From Bellilinea sp034411135 (GTDB lineage Bacteria; Chloroflexota; Anaerolineae; Anaerolineales; Anaerolineaceae), in contig DAOUMN010000042.1 of assembly GCA_034411135.1 (NCBI GenBank), positions 1-64,000 on the forward strand: a DNA stretch of 64,000 nucleotides. Direction: 5' to 3'. Made by a program: the position numbers and the translations under genes. This document shows positions 21,444 through 30,287 of the stretch, piece by piece; position 1 is the stretch's first letter, and each line of letters begins with the position of its first letter. The notes beneath the pieces are model-generated. The model was not told the DNA's origin, searched no databases, and saw only the letters and a program-made list of their open reading frames with translations.

Positions 21444-22190
21444 ATGGACTCATTTTTCAGCAAAGATTTCACTGGTCCGGCATTCGAGTTGTTCGGTCAG
21501 GGGCATCTGATCGCACTGGCGGTCATAGTTGGCATTAATCTTTCGTTTATTTTCTGGCGAAAAAGCGCCACTCAGACGCAGCGAAAACTCTTTCGTTATA
21601 CCCTGGCAGCTGTCTTGCTCATCGATGAGGCTGCCTGGCATCTTTGGAACGCCACAACCGGACAATGGACGATCCAAACCATGTTGCCGCTGCATATTTG
21701 CAGCGTTTTCGTGTTCTTAAGTGCCTACATGCTGATCACGAAAAACTATCGTGTGTATGAGTTTGCCTACTTCCTTGGCATTGGTGGCGCAACGCAGGCA
21801 TTATTGACCCCGGATGCTGGCATGTACGGGTTCCCCCATTTTCGCGCTTTTCAGGTCATGATTTCGCATGGCGCTATCGTCACCGCTGCGGTCTATATGA
21901 CAGTAGTGGAAGGTTTTCGTCCAACATGGAAATCCCTCGGTAAAACTATCCTGTGGGGTAATGTGTATATGCTAGCTGTTGGAGCAATCAATGCCTTGAT
22001 TGGCTCGAATTATTTATTCATCGCCCGTAAGCCGGATACCGCCAGCTTATTGGATGTGCTTGGCCCCTGGCCATGGTATTTGCTCGCACTGCAAGGAATT
22101 GGACTGGTGATCTTCCTACTTCTTTACTCGCCGTTTGCCATCCAGGACTGGCGCCACAAGCAGAACCGATTGACACCTGCCAGCTCCTGA
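21444..22190 (+). CDS. TIGR02206/YwaF-like membrane protein
   Basis: The 248-residue integral membrane protein has seven or so helices and the hallmarks of the TIGR02206 (YwaF, TMEM164-like) family: 'GQGHLIALAVIVGINL' in helix 1, 'LHLWN'-like 'AAWHLWNATTG', 'MLPLHICSVFVFLSAYMLIT' (Leu-His-Cys in the membrane) and 'PHFRAFQVMISHGAIVTAAV' (conserved His). The conserved histidines within the membrane suggest enzymatic chemistry; the human relative TMEM164 is an acyltransferase. The bacterial role is not established. Confidence 0.8.
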   Translation: MDSFFSKDFTGPAFELFGQGHLIALAVIVGINLSFIFWRKSATQTQRKLFRYTLAAVLLIDEAAWHLWNATTGQWTIQTMLPLHICSVFVFLSAYMLITKNYRVYEFAYFLGIGGATQALLTPDAGMYGFPHFRAFQVMISHGAIVTAAVYMTVVEGFRPTWKSLGKTILWGNVYMLAVGAINALIGSNYLFIARKPDTASLLDVLGPWPWYLLALQGIGLVIFLLLYSPFAIQDWRHKQNRLTPASS

Positions 22191-22225
22191 AGCCACGATC
22201 CAGAGATAATTGGTCTGATTTTGTT

Positions 22226-22234
22226 TGGTATAAT
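22226..22234 (+). promoter_or_regulatory. Extended -10 promoter, probably leaderless
   Basis: TGGTATAAT is a perfect extended -10 box. Transcription starting about seven bases later would begin three or four bases from the ATG at 22245, and no ribosome-binding site is present. Confidence 0.65.
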
Positions 22235-22244
22235 TTCGGCTGAA

Positions 22245-23279
22245 ATGTCCACCCGAATTTCACGCCGAGATTTTCTCAAACTGTGCGCCGCTGCCGGGCT
22301 GGCGGGGCTGGCTTTTCGCCCTTTTTCTGGCTTCGAGGAAGACAATCAGAAAGATGATCTGATTCGCATCACCATTCGGTCGGTCAGCGTGTATGCACAA
22401 CCTAACGATAAGAGCCAGATCCTCTTCCAGCGCTTTCGCGATGAATTGGTCAATTTATACTACGAAGTTGAGTCGGAGGCAGGTCCGGGTTACAATCCAA
22501 TCTGGTACCGCGTTTGGGGTGGTTACATCCATCGCGCCAACACCCAACGAGTACGAGTGCAATATAACGATGTAGCTTCCTTCATCCCTGAAGGCGGTCA
22601 GGTTGCCGAAGTAACCGTGCCTTATTCACAGGTAATGCGCTACACTTCGTTTTCCGGTTGGCAACCGCTCTATCGCCTGTACTTTGAATCGGTGCATTGG
22701 ATTACCGGAGTTGACGAAGGTCCCGATGGTGAACCGTGGTACCGCATTCTGGATGAATTACTCAAAATCGAATACCATGCCCCGGCTTACCATTTCCGCC
22801 TGATTCCACCCGAAGAATTAACCCCCATTACGCCAGAAGTTCCCCATCACAAGAAACGGATTCATGTCAGCCGTGCCCGCCAGACCCTGACCTGTTACGA
22901 AAACGACGAGATTGTCTTTCAAACCAGGGTCTCAACTGGCTTGAATTACAAACCCGAAGGTGAAATCCCCTGGGAAACTCCTCGTGGCGATTTCAACATT
23001 CAATCCAAGATGCCTTCAAAACACATGGGCGATGGGCGTCTGAGCGGCAATCCTGAGGATTACGAACTGCCCGGAGTACCCTGGACGATGTTTTTCGAGC
23101 AAAGCGGAGTTGCCTTTCATGGCACCTACTGGCACCAGGATTTTGGTATTCCCCGTTCGCACGGCTGCGTCAATATGCGTACCGATGAAGCCAAATGGCT
23201 CTTTCGCTGGGCGCTGCCCATATCAAAACCGGAAGACATGGAACGCCGTGGCTATGGAACACGGGTTGTCGTTGAATAA
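22245..23279 (+). CDS. L,D-transpeptidase, Tat-exported
   Basis: The 344-residue enzyme begins MSTRISRRDFLKLCAAAG, a twin-arginine signal followed by a hydrophobic stretch. The C-terminal YkuD domain (about 215-335) ends in 'SHGCVNM', with the catalytic Cys and the upstream His in 'VAFHGTYWHQDFG'. It makes 3-3 cross-links or attaches proteins in the cell wall. The middle region (about 50-200) contains an SH3-like segment 'ITIRSVSVYAQPN'. TATAAT (22229-22234) is only ten bases before the ATG, so the message may be leaderless. Confidence 0.88.
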   Translation: MSTRISRRDFLKLCAAAGLAGLAFRPFSGFEEDNQKDDLIRITIRSVSVYAQPNDKSQILFQRFRDELVNLYYEVESEAGPGYNPIWYRVWGGYIHRANTQRVRVQYNDVASFIPEGGQVAEVTVPYSQVMRYTSFSGWQPLYRLYFESVHWITGVDEGPDGEPWYRILDELLKIEYHAPAYHFRLIPPEELTPITPEVPHHKKRIHVSRARQTLTCYENDEIVFQTRVSTGLNYKPEGEIPWETPRGDFNIQSKMPSKHMGDGRLSGNPEDYELPGVPWTMFFEQSGVAFHGTYWHQDFGIPRSHGCVNMRTDEAKWLFRWALPISKPEDMERRGYGTRVVVE

Positions 23280-23294
23280 GGATTGTTTGTTTTT

Positions 23295-24503
23295 TCAGGT
23301 ATTTGTTTCTGGTAGACCGACAAATTCTCGGAAGACCTGATTACCGAGCAGCCAGCCCCGTCGCGTAAGGCGCAAACAGCGCTGAGAGGTATCCCCAGTC
23401 CATTCAATTAATCCATGCCGGACTAATTTCTCGATAGGTTTTTCAAAGACAACGCCGAGCTGTTTTCCAAACCGCTCCAAAAAGTCCTGCTCGCTCACCC
23501 CATCCTCAAGCAACCGCAAGCCGACCATCATGGTTTCCTGCATCTCGTTCCAGGTTGAGACCGGGATCACTTGTTCGGCTGCCGGGCTGCCCGGAAATCT
23601 CAACGCTTTGCCTTCACGAATACGGACGATATACTGTGGAATACTGCGCACATTGACCGTCCGCGCGCCGCTCCAATAGCCATGAGCGCCGGCGCCCAGC
23701 CCAATGTAGGGCAGGTTTCGCCAGTACTGCAGGTTGTGGCGGCATACAGCCGGGTGGCCGTTGTTCTTTCGTGCCCAGTTGGAAATTTCATAATGGTAGT
23801 AACCTGCCCTGTCGAGAAAATCACAGGCAAAGTCGTATTCATCGGCTGCCAGGTCATCATCCGGGAGTTCGACCAATCCGCGTTCGACCCATTTCCGAAA
23901 GGGCGTACCATGTTCGACTGTGAGCGCATACAACGAAAGATGCTCAGGATGCATACCAGCAGCCAGTTTTAGGGTTTCCTGCCATCGCTCCATGGTTTGC
24001 CCTGGAACACCAAAGATCAGATCCAGGTTTAATTGCCCGAACCCCGCCTGTCTGGCCCATTCTACAGCACGAATGACATCGATGGTATCGTGTTGCCTTT
24101 CCAGCAAGCGCAAATCCGCTGGGTGGGCGGACTGCATCCCCAGGCTGATCCGGTTGAACCCCAACCGGCGTAATCCCTCCAGCGCAGCACGGTTTAATGT
24201 GCCCGGGTTTGCTTCCAGGGTAATTTCCGCGTCTTCCTTGACATCGAAGGATTTCCGGCAGGCTGCCAGCAGCGAGCCCAACCCATCCACCGGCAGGTAC
24301 GACGGCGTTCCTCCGCCCAGGAAGATGGTACCAACTGTCAAAGCAGTATACAGGCGGTTCGTTACCTGCCGGGCTTCTTCACGCAGCGCTTCCAAATATG
24401 CCGGAATTAGATTTTCCATTCCGGCATAGGTATTAAAATCGCAATAGGCACAACGATGTCGACAAAATGGGATATGTATATAGAGGCTCACCTCGGTTGA
24501 CAT
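23295..24503 (-). CDS. hemW: Radical SAM heme chaperone HemW
   Basis: The 402-residue protein opens with 'SLYIHIPFCRHRCAYCDFNTY', holding the CxxxCxxC iron-sulfur site of radical SAM enzymes, followed by 'TIFLGGGTPSYL' and 'ITLEANPGTLN'. The C-terminal HemN-like domain has 'HNLQYWRNLPYIGLGAGAHG'. HemW proteins were long called oxygen-independent coproporphyrinogen oxidases, but many bind heme and insert it into proteins; the Cys after the third cluster Cys found in true HemN is absent here. Little or no leader separates the -10-like TATGCT from the ATG. Confidence 0.9.
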   Translation of the reverse strand: MSTEVSLYIHIPFCRHRCAYCDFNTYAGMENLIPAYLEALREEARQVTNRLYTALTVGTIFLGGGTPSYLPVDGLGSLLAACRKSFDVKEDAEITLEANPGTLNRAALEGLRRLGFNRISLGMQSAHPADLRLLERQHDTIDVIRAVEWARQAGFGQLNLDLIFGVPGQTMERWQETLKLAAGMHPEHLSLYALTVEHGTPFRKWVERGLVELPDDDLAADEYDFACDFLDRAGYYHYEISNWARKNNGHPAVCRHNLQYWRNLPYIGLGAGAHGYWSGARTVNVRSIPQYIVRIREGKALRFPGSPAAEQVIPVSTWNEMQETMMVGLRLLEDGVSEQDFLERFGKQLGVVFEKPIEKLVRHGLIEWTGDTSQRCLRLTRRGWLLGNQVFREFVGLPETNT

Positions 24504-24623
24504 ATACTGAGCATATCACAGCCGATGATTTCCTGCAAAATAATCGCACCCCTTGTCAAATTCCTGAATGTGTTATAATCTCAACCGCCGGGGATTTCCC
24601 CGGCATCCAATTGAAAAAAGCCT

Positions 24624-25805
24624 ATGAGTCCTGAAGATATTTCCTCTAAAACAAAAATTTGTCCCACCTGTGGAACAAAACTGAGCGCAAATGCAACCCG
24701 CTGTCTGGTGTGCGGTCGGCGGTTCGAAAGCGAGCCCCAAAATATTCCTGGAGAGAAGAAAAAAGATTCCAGAGTAGTCGAAGGACCACGCATGCCCACT
24801 TTGACGCTCTCCCTTCCCGTCGCGCTTGGTTTACTGTTGCTCATCCTGGCAATCGGCGCCGGGACGGTATTCGCCGTAATGCAAAATTCGCCAGCTGCGA
24901 TCTCAGCCAACACGACACCCAGCGTCACCCCCAGCCTTACCCCAACTATCACTCAGACACCCACCGCCACGGATACTCCCACACCGCAACCCACTTTTAC
25001 TCCGTTACCGCCCTTAGAGTACCGTATTCAGTCCGGTGATAATTGTTTGACCATTGCCTTCAATTTCGGCGTTTCGGTCAACAGTATCATTCAATTAAAC
25101 AAACTTTCACCCGCTTGTGATAATTTGGTGACTGGCAACATTCTTCTGATCCCGCAGCCCACCCTGACCCCTTCACCTCAGCCAACCAATACCCTCAGCC
25201 CCAACGAAGCCACCGAAGTTGCCTGCCAGATGTTCCCCTATACGGTAAAATCCGGCGATACACTCAGTGGTATTGCTCGCAATTACAATGTTTCTGCCGA
25301 GGCGATTAAAAGCTACAATGCGCTGCCTTCGGATGTTGTCTATGAAGGTATGAACCTGAACATTCCATTATGTGAGCGCTTGCCAACTGCCGGTCCCACC
25401 CCCACTCCAACCAACCCTCCGCCTTATGCAGCGCCAAACCTCTTGTTGCCCGCCGATGGTGCAATTTTTACTGCTGCCAATGACTCGGTCACACTACAAT
25501 GGGCTTCGGTTGGCACGCTGCGTCAAAATGAGGCTTACGCGGTCAGCGTCGAAGACGTCACCGAAGGTAAGGGCAGACGCTTGACCGAATACGTAACCGA
25601 CACAAAATATATCGTTCCGGCATCTTTCCGCCCAACCGACAACACCCCGCATGTGCTGCGCTGGTTTGTTGTCCCCGTACGCCAGATTGGCACCTCCGCC
25701 GATGGAAAACCCATTTACGATACTGCCGGAGCAGCCAGCACATCGCGCACCTTTGTCTGGTGGAGCACAGGTGGGGCGCCTCCATCACCAACCAGCACCC
25801 CGTAA
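24624..25805 (+). CDS. LysM-repeat membrane protein with zinc ribbon
   Basis: In this 393-residue protein an N-terminal zinc ribbon (CPTCGTK at 13, CLVCGRR at 28) is followed by a transmembrane helix (about 60-82), a Thr/Pro-rich linker, and two LysM modules: 'YRIQSGDNCLTIAFNFGVS' and 'YTVKSGDTLSGIARNYNVS'. LysM modules bind N-acetylglucosamine polymers such as peptidoglycan. A second Pro-rich linker and a beta-sandwich of unknown type (about 270-385) end it. The ribbon lies in the cytoplasm and the LysM part outside, so it may link the cell interior with the wall. Thr/Pro linkers of this kind are frequent in Anaerolineae. Confidence 0.85.
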   Translation: MSPEDISSKTKICPTCGTKLSANATRCLVCGRRFESEPQNIPGEKKKDSRVVEGPRMPTLTLSLPVALGLLLLILAIGAGTVFAVMQNSPAAISANTTPSVTPSLTPTITQTPTATDTPTPQPTFTPLPPLEYRIQSGDNCLTIAFNFGVSVNSIIQLNKLSPACDNLVTGNILLIPQPTLTPSPQPTNTLSPNEATEVACQMFPYTVKSGDTLSGIARNYNVSAEAIKSYNALPSDVVYEGMNLNIPLCERLPTAGPTPTPTNPPPYAAPNLLLPADGAIFTAANDSVTLQWASVGTLRQNEAYAVSVEDVTEGKGRRLTEYVTDTKYIVPASFRPTDNTPHVLRWFVVPVRQIGTSADGKPIYDTAGAASTSRTFVWWSTGGAPPSPTSTP

Positions 25806-25824
25806 GCTCTATTTGATAAAAACA

Positions 25825-25852
25825 GACCGGGTTGTAAAAAAACAACCCGGTC
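25825..25852. terminator. Bidirectional terminator
   Basis: An 11-bp stem, GACCGGGTTGT with ACAACCCGGTC around an A-rich loop, lies between the convergent LysM and thioredoxin reductase genes. A short T-containing stretch follows on the plus strand and an A/T run (TTTTTATC) on the minus strand. Confidence 0.75.
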
Positions 25853-25876
25853 TCATTCTAATCACTCAGGATCGCC

Positions 25877-26851
25877 TTATCTGGCGTGCTCTTCCAAAAA
25901 ACGAGTCGCTTGAATGGCCGCAGCAGCGCCCATCCCCGCTGAAGTAACCACCTGACGATAATGAGGGTCCATCACTTCACCGGCAGCAAAAACCCCTTCA
26001 ATGCTGGTGCGCATTTGCATATCGGTCACGATATACCCTTGCGGAGTCATTTCTAACTGCCCTTTGAAGATCTGGGTGTTGGGGGTATGTCCAATGAAAA
26101 TAAAAACCCCATCGGTGGCTAACTCGCGCACTTCCCCGTTTTTCACATTTTCCAGTCGCACCGCGTTGACGGCTCCATTACCAACGATTTCACGGATCAC
26201 CGTATCCCAAATGAAATTGATCTTGGGATTTTCACGCGCCCGTTTCTGCAGAATTGCCCCGGCACGCAGTTCATCCCGCCTGTGAACAATAGTAACATCT
26301 TTCGCGTAGCGCGTCAGGAACAGACCCTCCTCTAGCGCACTGTCGCCACCCCCAACAACCACCACTTTTTTATCCTTGAAAAACCAGCCGTCGCAAGTGG
26401 CACAATAGGAAACTCCTCGACCGGTTAACTCCTCTTCCTTGGGTACTCTCAGGTGATTGGGACTGGCACCAGTAGAGATGATCAGAGTCTCCGTCAGGTA
26501 TTGGCTGCTGTAAGTATTGACTTTAAAGGGACGTTCGCTCAAATCGACCGAGGTAGCCAAGTCGTACTCAAAGCGTGCCCCAAACCGTTCGGCTTGCTGG
26601 CGGAACAATTCGCCCAGCTCTGCTCCGCCGACCCCCTCAGGAAAACCGGGATAATTTTCAATAGTATGAGTTAATGAAGCCTGACCGCCCATCTCGGTGC
26701 CGGTCAAGACCAATGGGCTTAATTCCGCCCGCGCGGCATATAGCGCCGCCGACAATCCTGCCGGACCGGAACCAAGCACCAGTACTTTTTCGATTTTGGT
26801 TTCTTTGCTCTTCGCACTCCCCAAAGAGACATCCGAGAGGTTGAATTCCAT
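25877..26851 (-). CDS. trxB: Thioredoxin reductase
   Basis: The 324-residue flavoprotein has the FAD-binding 'VLVLGSGPAGLSAALYAAR', the redox pair 'GVSYCATCDGWFF' and the NADPH-binding 'VVVVGGGDSALEEGLFLTR', plus the closing 'GVFAAGEVMDPHYRQVVTSAG'. The length is normal for low-molecular-weight TrxR. It reduces thioredoxin with NADPH. ATG 26851 has GAGGAG six bases upstream, and the N-terminal 'MEFNLSDVSLGSAKSKET' is a slightly long tail before the FAD domain; the earlier frame start (26905) lacks a binding site. Confidence 0.92.
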   Translation of the reverse strand: MEFNLSDVSLGSAKSKETKIEKVLVLGSGPAGLSAALYAARAELSPLVLTGTEMGGQASLTHTIENYPGFPEGVGGAELGELFRQQAERFGARFEYDLATSVDLSERPFKVNTYSSQYLTETLIISTGASPNHLRVPKEEELTGRGVSYCATCDGWFFKDKKVVVVGGGDSALEEGLFLTRYAKDVTIVHRRDELRAGAILQKRARENPKINFIWDTVIREIVGNGAVNAVRLENVKNGEVRELATDGVFIFIGHTPNTQIFKGQLEMTPQGYIVTDMQMRTSIEGVFAAGEVMDPHYRQVVTSAGMGAAAAIQATRFLEEHAR

Positions 26852-26919
26852 GTTAATCTCCTCGATGATTGTTTTATTCCAGAGTTTAGATGAAAAAATC
26901 CGCAATTGGTTACATGCAA

Positions 26920-28269
26920 CTATGCTTTGGCTTCGGCGTCGGTAATCCTTAATGCCTTGTCGATCACATCAAACCCTTCCGCTAATTGGGCTTCCGTGAT
27001 TATCAGTGGAGGTAGCAGTAAAACCGTATGCCAGTGGGTGTACAAAAAGACTCCCTGGTCGAGTAAATACTTTCGCAATGTCATCATTTCCGGACTGCTA
27101 TGGTTAAAGGCAGCCATAGGTGTCTTGTTCTGACGATCCTTGACCAGTTCAATGACCCCAAACAAGCCGATCGAGCGCACTTCGCCAACCGAAGGATGCC
27201 TCTCTGCCAGCTCCGCCAGCATATCCGCCATTACCTTGCCCATCGTGTGGGCATTCTCGACCAATCGGTCTTCCTGCATGACTTTAATGTTGGCGATTGC
27301 TGCTGCCAATGACAGCGGGTGCCCGTTGAAGGTCAAACCACCTTCGTAAACGCGTTCGTTGAACGCAGCTGCAATTTCTGATTTCATTGCCACAGCACCT
27401 AGCGGGGCATAGGCGGAAGTCAAACCCTTTGCGATGGTAATGATATCCGGTTTAACCTGCCAGTGATCCACGGCAAACCACTTGCCGGTGCGCCCAAAGC
27501 CGCTCATAACTTCATCGCAAATCATCACAATTCCATAGCGATCACAAATTTCGCGCACACCCTGCAAATAGCCCGCCGGGGGAATAATCACGCCGTTTGT
27601 CCCGGTCACGGTTTCAATTAATATGGCGGCAATGGTTTCCGGACGCTCATACTGGATGATTTCCTCCAGATGATTGAGGTAATCGCGGGTGAAGTCCTGT
27701 TCGGAAATGTTTGGGTTAGTGCGGTGAAATGTGGAACGGTAACGATAGGGATCAAGAAAATGTACTACCCCCGGCATGGTGGTTGGTTCCCAAGCCACAC
27801 GGCGCGGATCCCCGGTCAGCGAAATTGCACCATAGGTCGCACCATGATACGACCGATAACGGGTCAGCACTTTGAATCTCCCGGTGTAGCCACGGGCAAG
27901 TTTGATCGCATTTTCGTTTGCGTCCGCACCACCAAGGGTAAACAAGAATTTACTCAACCCCCCCGGAACGATCTCGGTCAGCAGGCTGCACAACTCTGCC
28001 CGCGGGCGGGTAGCCATTTGAGGTCCGGCAAAAGGTAAGTCTCGTGCTTGCGCAACCATTGCTTCGATCACCCGCTCGTCGCCGTGCCCGATATTGACGC
28101 ACATCACCATCGAATTCATGTCCAGGTAACGCTTGCCGCTGCTGTCCCAAAAGTACACCCCTTTGGCTTTGGCAACCGGAATGGGATTGACTTTTCCCTG
28201 GGCAGACCAGGTCCAAAAATTATGCTCCAGGCAGGTTTTCAGGAAATCATCATGAGTATCGTCAGCCAT
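26920..28269 (-). CDS. Class III PLP aminotransferase
   Basis: The 449-residue enzyme is an aspartate-aminotransferase-fold class III transaminase. Visible marks are 'RYLDMNSMVMCVNIGHGDER', the PLP phosphate site 'GGADANENAIKLAR', 'RSYHGATYGAISLTGDPR', 'MICDEVMSGFGRTGKWFA' (Asp binding the pyridine N) and the Schiff-base lysine in 'IITIAKGLTSAYAPLGAV'. Relatives use taurine, beta-alanine, GABA or other omega-amino acids, often with pyruvate as acceptor; the substrate is not clear. It is divergent from the DUF309 gene. Confidence 0.85.
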   Translation of the reverse strand: MADDTHDDFLKTCLEHNFWTWSAQGKVNPIPVAKAKGVYFWDSSGKRYLDMNSMVMCVNIGHGDERVIEAMVAQARDLPFAGPQMATRPRAELCSLLTEIVPGGLSKFLFTLGGADANENAIKLARGYTGRFKVLTRYRSYHGATYGAISLTGDPRRVAWEPTTMPGVVHFLDPYRYRSTFHRTNPNISEQDFTRDYLNHLEEIIQYERPETIAAILIETVTGTNGVIIPPAGYLQGVREICDRYGIVMICDEVMSGFGRTGKWFAVDHWQVKPDIITIAKGLTSAYAPLGAVAMKSEIAAAFNERVYEGGLTFNGHPLSLAAAIANIKVMQEDRLVENAHTMGKVMADMLAELAERHPSVGEVRSIGLFGVIELVKDRQNKTPMAAFNHSSPEMMTLRKYLLDQGVFLYTHWHTVLLLPPLIITEAQLAEGFDVIDKALRITDAEAKA

Positions 28270-28396
28270 AAGTTGCTCTTCATTGCAATAGTGGGATTGT
28301 TACCTCAATCCTATCATAAAATTTTCCCGCCGGATAATTTGGCTTGGATGGTTATGCTATAATCCTTTCCATTCGACCACCCCAGCCAGAGAAACC

Positions 28397-28834
28397 ATGC
28401 CTGATCAACCAGTTTATCCTGACCAGCGTTACACCCCGGAGCAACTGCTCGCTGCTTGTCAGGGAAGCATCCACCCGCAAGCTGCAGTCGGGCTGCAACT
28501 GTTCAACCAGGGTGAATACTTCGAAGCACACGAGGTGCTCGAGCTAGCATGGCGAGACGAAACCGGCGCGGTACGCGAGGTGTATCGAGGCATTCTCCAA
28601 ATTGGTGTTGCTTATTATCATATTCTTAATCAAAACTATGTTGGCGCCATAAAAATGTTCGCCCGCGCCAAACGCTGGCTAATGCCGTATCCCTCTCCTT
28701 GTCGGGGTATTGATTTGGACAGCTTGAGGAGGGATGCTGCTCAAATTGAACACATTGTTTTGGAATTGGGGGTAAATGGCTTACACCGCTTCAACCCCTC
28801 TCTGCTCCAACCAATTATTTATAAACAGGATTAA
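28397..28834 (+). CDS. DUF309-family protein
   Basis: This 145-residue protein has the core motif of DUF309: 'LFNQGEYFEAHEVLELAWRD' followed by 'YRGILQIGVAYYH' and 'GAIKMFARAKRWL'. The His/Glu pair in the first helix may bind a metal or act in catalysis, but no activity is established. TATAAT (28359-28364) lies 32 bases before the ATG. Its stop is two bases before the reductase gene, so they form an operon. Confidence 0.8.
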   Translation: MPDQPVYPDQRYTPEQLLAACQGSIHPQAAVGLQLFNQGEYFEAHEVLELAWRDETGAVREVYRGILQIGVAYYHILNQNYVGAIKMFARAKRWLMPYPSPCRGIDLDSLRRDAAQIEHIVLELGVNGLHRFNPSLLQPIIYKQD

Positions 28835-28836
28835 AT

Positions 28837-29616
28837 ATGAACCCGCTTTTACCCTTCGAAAATAAAATTGCGCTGGTAACCGGAGGTGGTCGTGGTATTG
28901 GACGAGCCATCGCGCTTCTGTTTGCAGAACGCGGTGCCCATGTCATCATAAACTATGTTCGCAACCAGTCACCAGCAGAAGAGGTCGCCGCTGCAATTCA
29001 TTCATTAGGTCGGAAAGCAGCTGTATTCCGCGCCAATATTGGCAAGATCGACGATATCAACCACCTGTTCGATTTCGTCGAAAGTGAATTTGGTGGGTTG
29101 GATTTCTTCATAAGTAACGCGGCTTCCGGATTCAACCGTCCTGCCATGCAGCAAAAGGAGACCGGCTGGGATCATACCATCAATGTTAATGCGCGTGCAT
29201 TTTTATTTTCCGCACAACGTGCTGTTCCACTGATGGAAAAACGTGGCGGTGGCGCCATGGTAGCCATATCCAGTCCTGGCGGGCAACGCGTTCTTCCAGA
29301 TTACATCGCCGTTGGAGCGAGCAAAGCTGCTCTGGAAGCCCTTACCCGTTACCTGGCAGTGGAACTTTCCCCGCTTAACATCGTCGTGAACGCGGTGTCA
29401 CCCTCCCTGGTCGAGACCGATGCATTGAAACATTTTGCCTCTCTCTCCGATGCCAATGTCATCCCCCGCGCAATTGCGAACACACCGGCTGGAAGATTGG
29501 TTCAACCGGAAGACGTCGCTAAAGTGGCTGCTTTTCTATGCACACCAGATGCCGCCATGATCCGCGGTCAGGTGATCGTCATTGACGGTGGTTACACCCT
29601 GATCACGCCGGGTTGA
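28837..29616 (+). CDS. FabL-like enoyl-ACP reductase (SDR)
   Basis: The 259-residue short-chain dehydrogenase has the NAD(P) motif 'ALVTGGGRGIGRAIALLFAE', 'FFISNAASGFN', and the active-site pattern 'DYIAVGASKAALEALTRYLA'. Six residues separate Tyr and Lys (Y-x6-K), as in FabI/FabL enoyl-ACP reductases, rather than the three of ordinary SDRs. That points to the last reduction step of fatty-acid elongation. AGGA precedes the ATG. Length and the C-terminal 'GQVIVIDGGYTL' agree with FabL. A different SDR substrate cannot be excluded. Confidence 0.75.
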   Translation: MNPLLPFENKIALVTGGGRGIGRAIALLFAERGAHVIINYVRNQSPAEEVAAAIHSLGRKAAVFRANIGKIDDINHLFDFVESEFGGLDFFISNAASGFNRPAMQQKETGWDHTINVNARAFLFSAQRAVPLMEKRGGGAMVAISSPGGQRVLPDYIAVGASKAALEALTRYLAVELSPLNIVVNAVSPSLVETDALKHFASLSDANVIPRAIANTPAGRLVQPEDVAKVAAFLCTPDAAMIRGQVIVIDGGYTLITPG

Positions 29617-29627
29617 AACGACTTAGA

Positions 29628-30263
29628 TTATTCACGCAGTAGCACCACTCGGGCTGGCGCACCATCGCTGCCACCCAATTTGAGCGGCAGACACACCAGC
29701 TGGTAACGCCCGGATTCGACATGGGATAAATCCAATCCTTCAATCACAACCACCCGGGCTTTCAGCAAAATCTGGTGCGTTGGACGGGATAGTTTGTACG
29801 GCGCGACGGAGAGATAATCCACCCCCACCAGTTGGACACCTCGATCAACAAGGTACTGCGCCCCACCGGCATCGACGCCAACAAAATCGGTTTCAAAGGT
29901 CTTTGCTCCATCCTGCCAGTATTGCGAATTGCGGGTGCGGAACAAAAGCCGGGTTGCACCTTCCGGCAATTGCACCTTTTCGAGTGTCTCACGGGTAATA
30001 ACTTTCACCTCATCCGGAATACGCACCACCCAGACTTCGCCAATCAAGACATCCAGCGGTAGCGTTTCGACCGGCTGTCCCTCCGGGATAAAATGAAACG
30101 GCGCATCCACGTGCGTGCCGGTGTGTACACCCATATCCAGCCGTGAGACATTGGCGTTTGCCCCTTGTTCCATCTTATTCACCCGCTCCAGCACCACTTT
30201 GGGGTCACCGGGCCAGGTGGGTAAATCGGGGGTTATGGTAAGGGTAATATCAAAAATGTCCAT
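29628..30263 (-). CDS. Cyclase/kynurenine formamidase-like hydrolase
   Basis: The 211-residue protein has the cyclase-family signature 'GVHTGTHVDAPFHFIPEG', whose His and Asp residues bind a metal. An N-terminal 'DITLTITPDLPTWPGDP' and 'GVDYLSVAPY' are also typical. Characterised relatives include kynurenine formamidase and other amide or lactone hydrolases; the substrate is unknown. GAGG lies eight bases before the ATG. It ends close to the convergent reductase gene. Confidence 0.85.
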   Translation of the reverse strand: MDIFDITLTITPDLPTWPGDPKVVLERVNKMEQGANANVSRLDMGVHTGTHVDAPFHFIPEGQPVETLPLDVLIGEVWVVRIPDEVKVITRETLEKVQLPEGATRLLFRTRNSQYWQDGAKTFETDFVGVDAGGAQYLVDRGVQLVGVDYLSVAPYKLSRPTHQILLKARVVVIEGLDLSHVESGRYQLVCLPLKLGGSDGAPARVVLLRE

Positions 30264-30287
30264 GGCACATTCCTCAAACTAATTGAT

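Noticed and set aside
24503..24513. ATACTGAGCAT near the hemW start as a further palindrome copy
   Set aside because: It is a one-mismatch match in host DNA that overlaps a -10-like box and the start codon; with a lone perfect core at 55,889 it fits chance.
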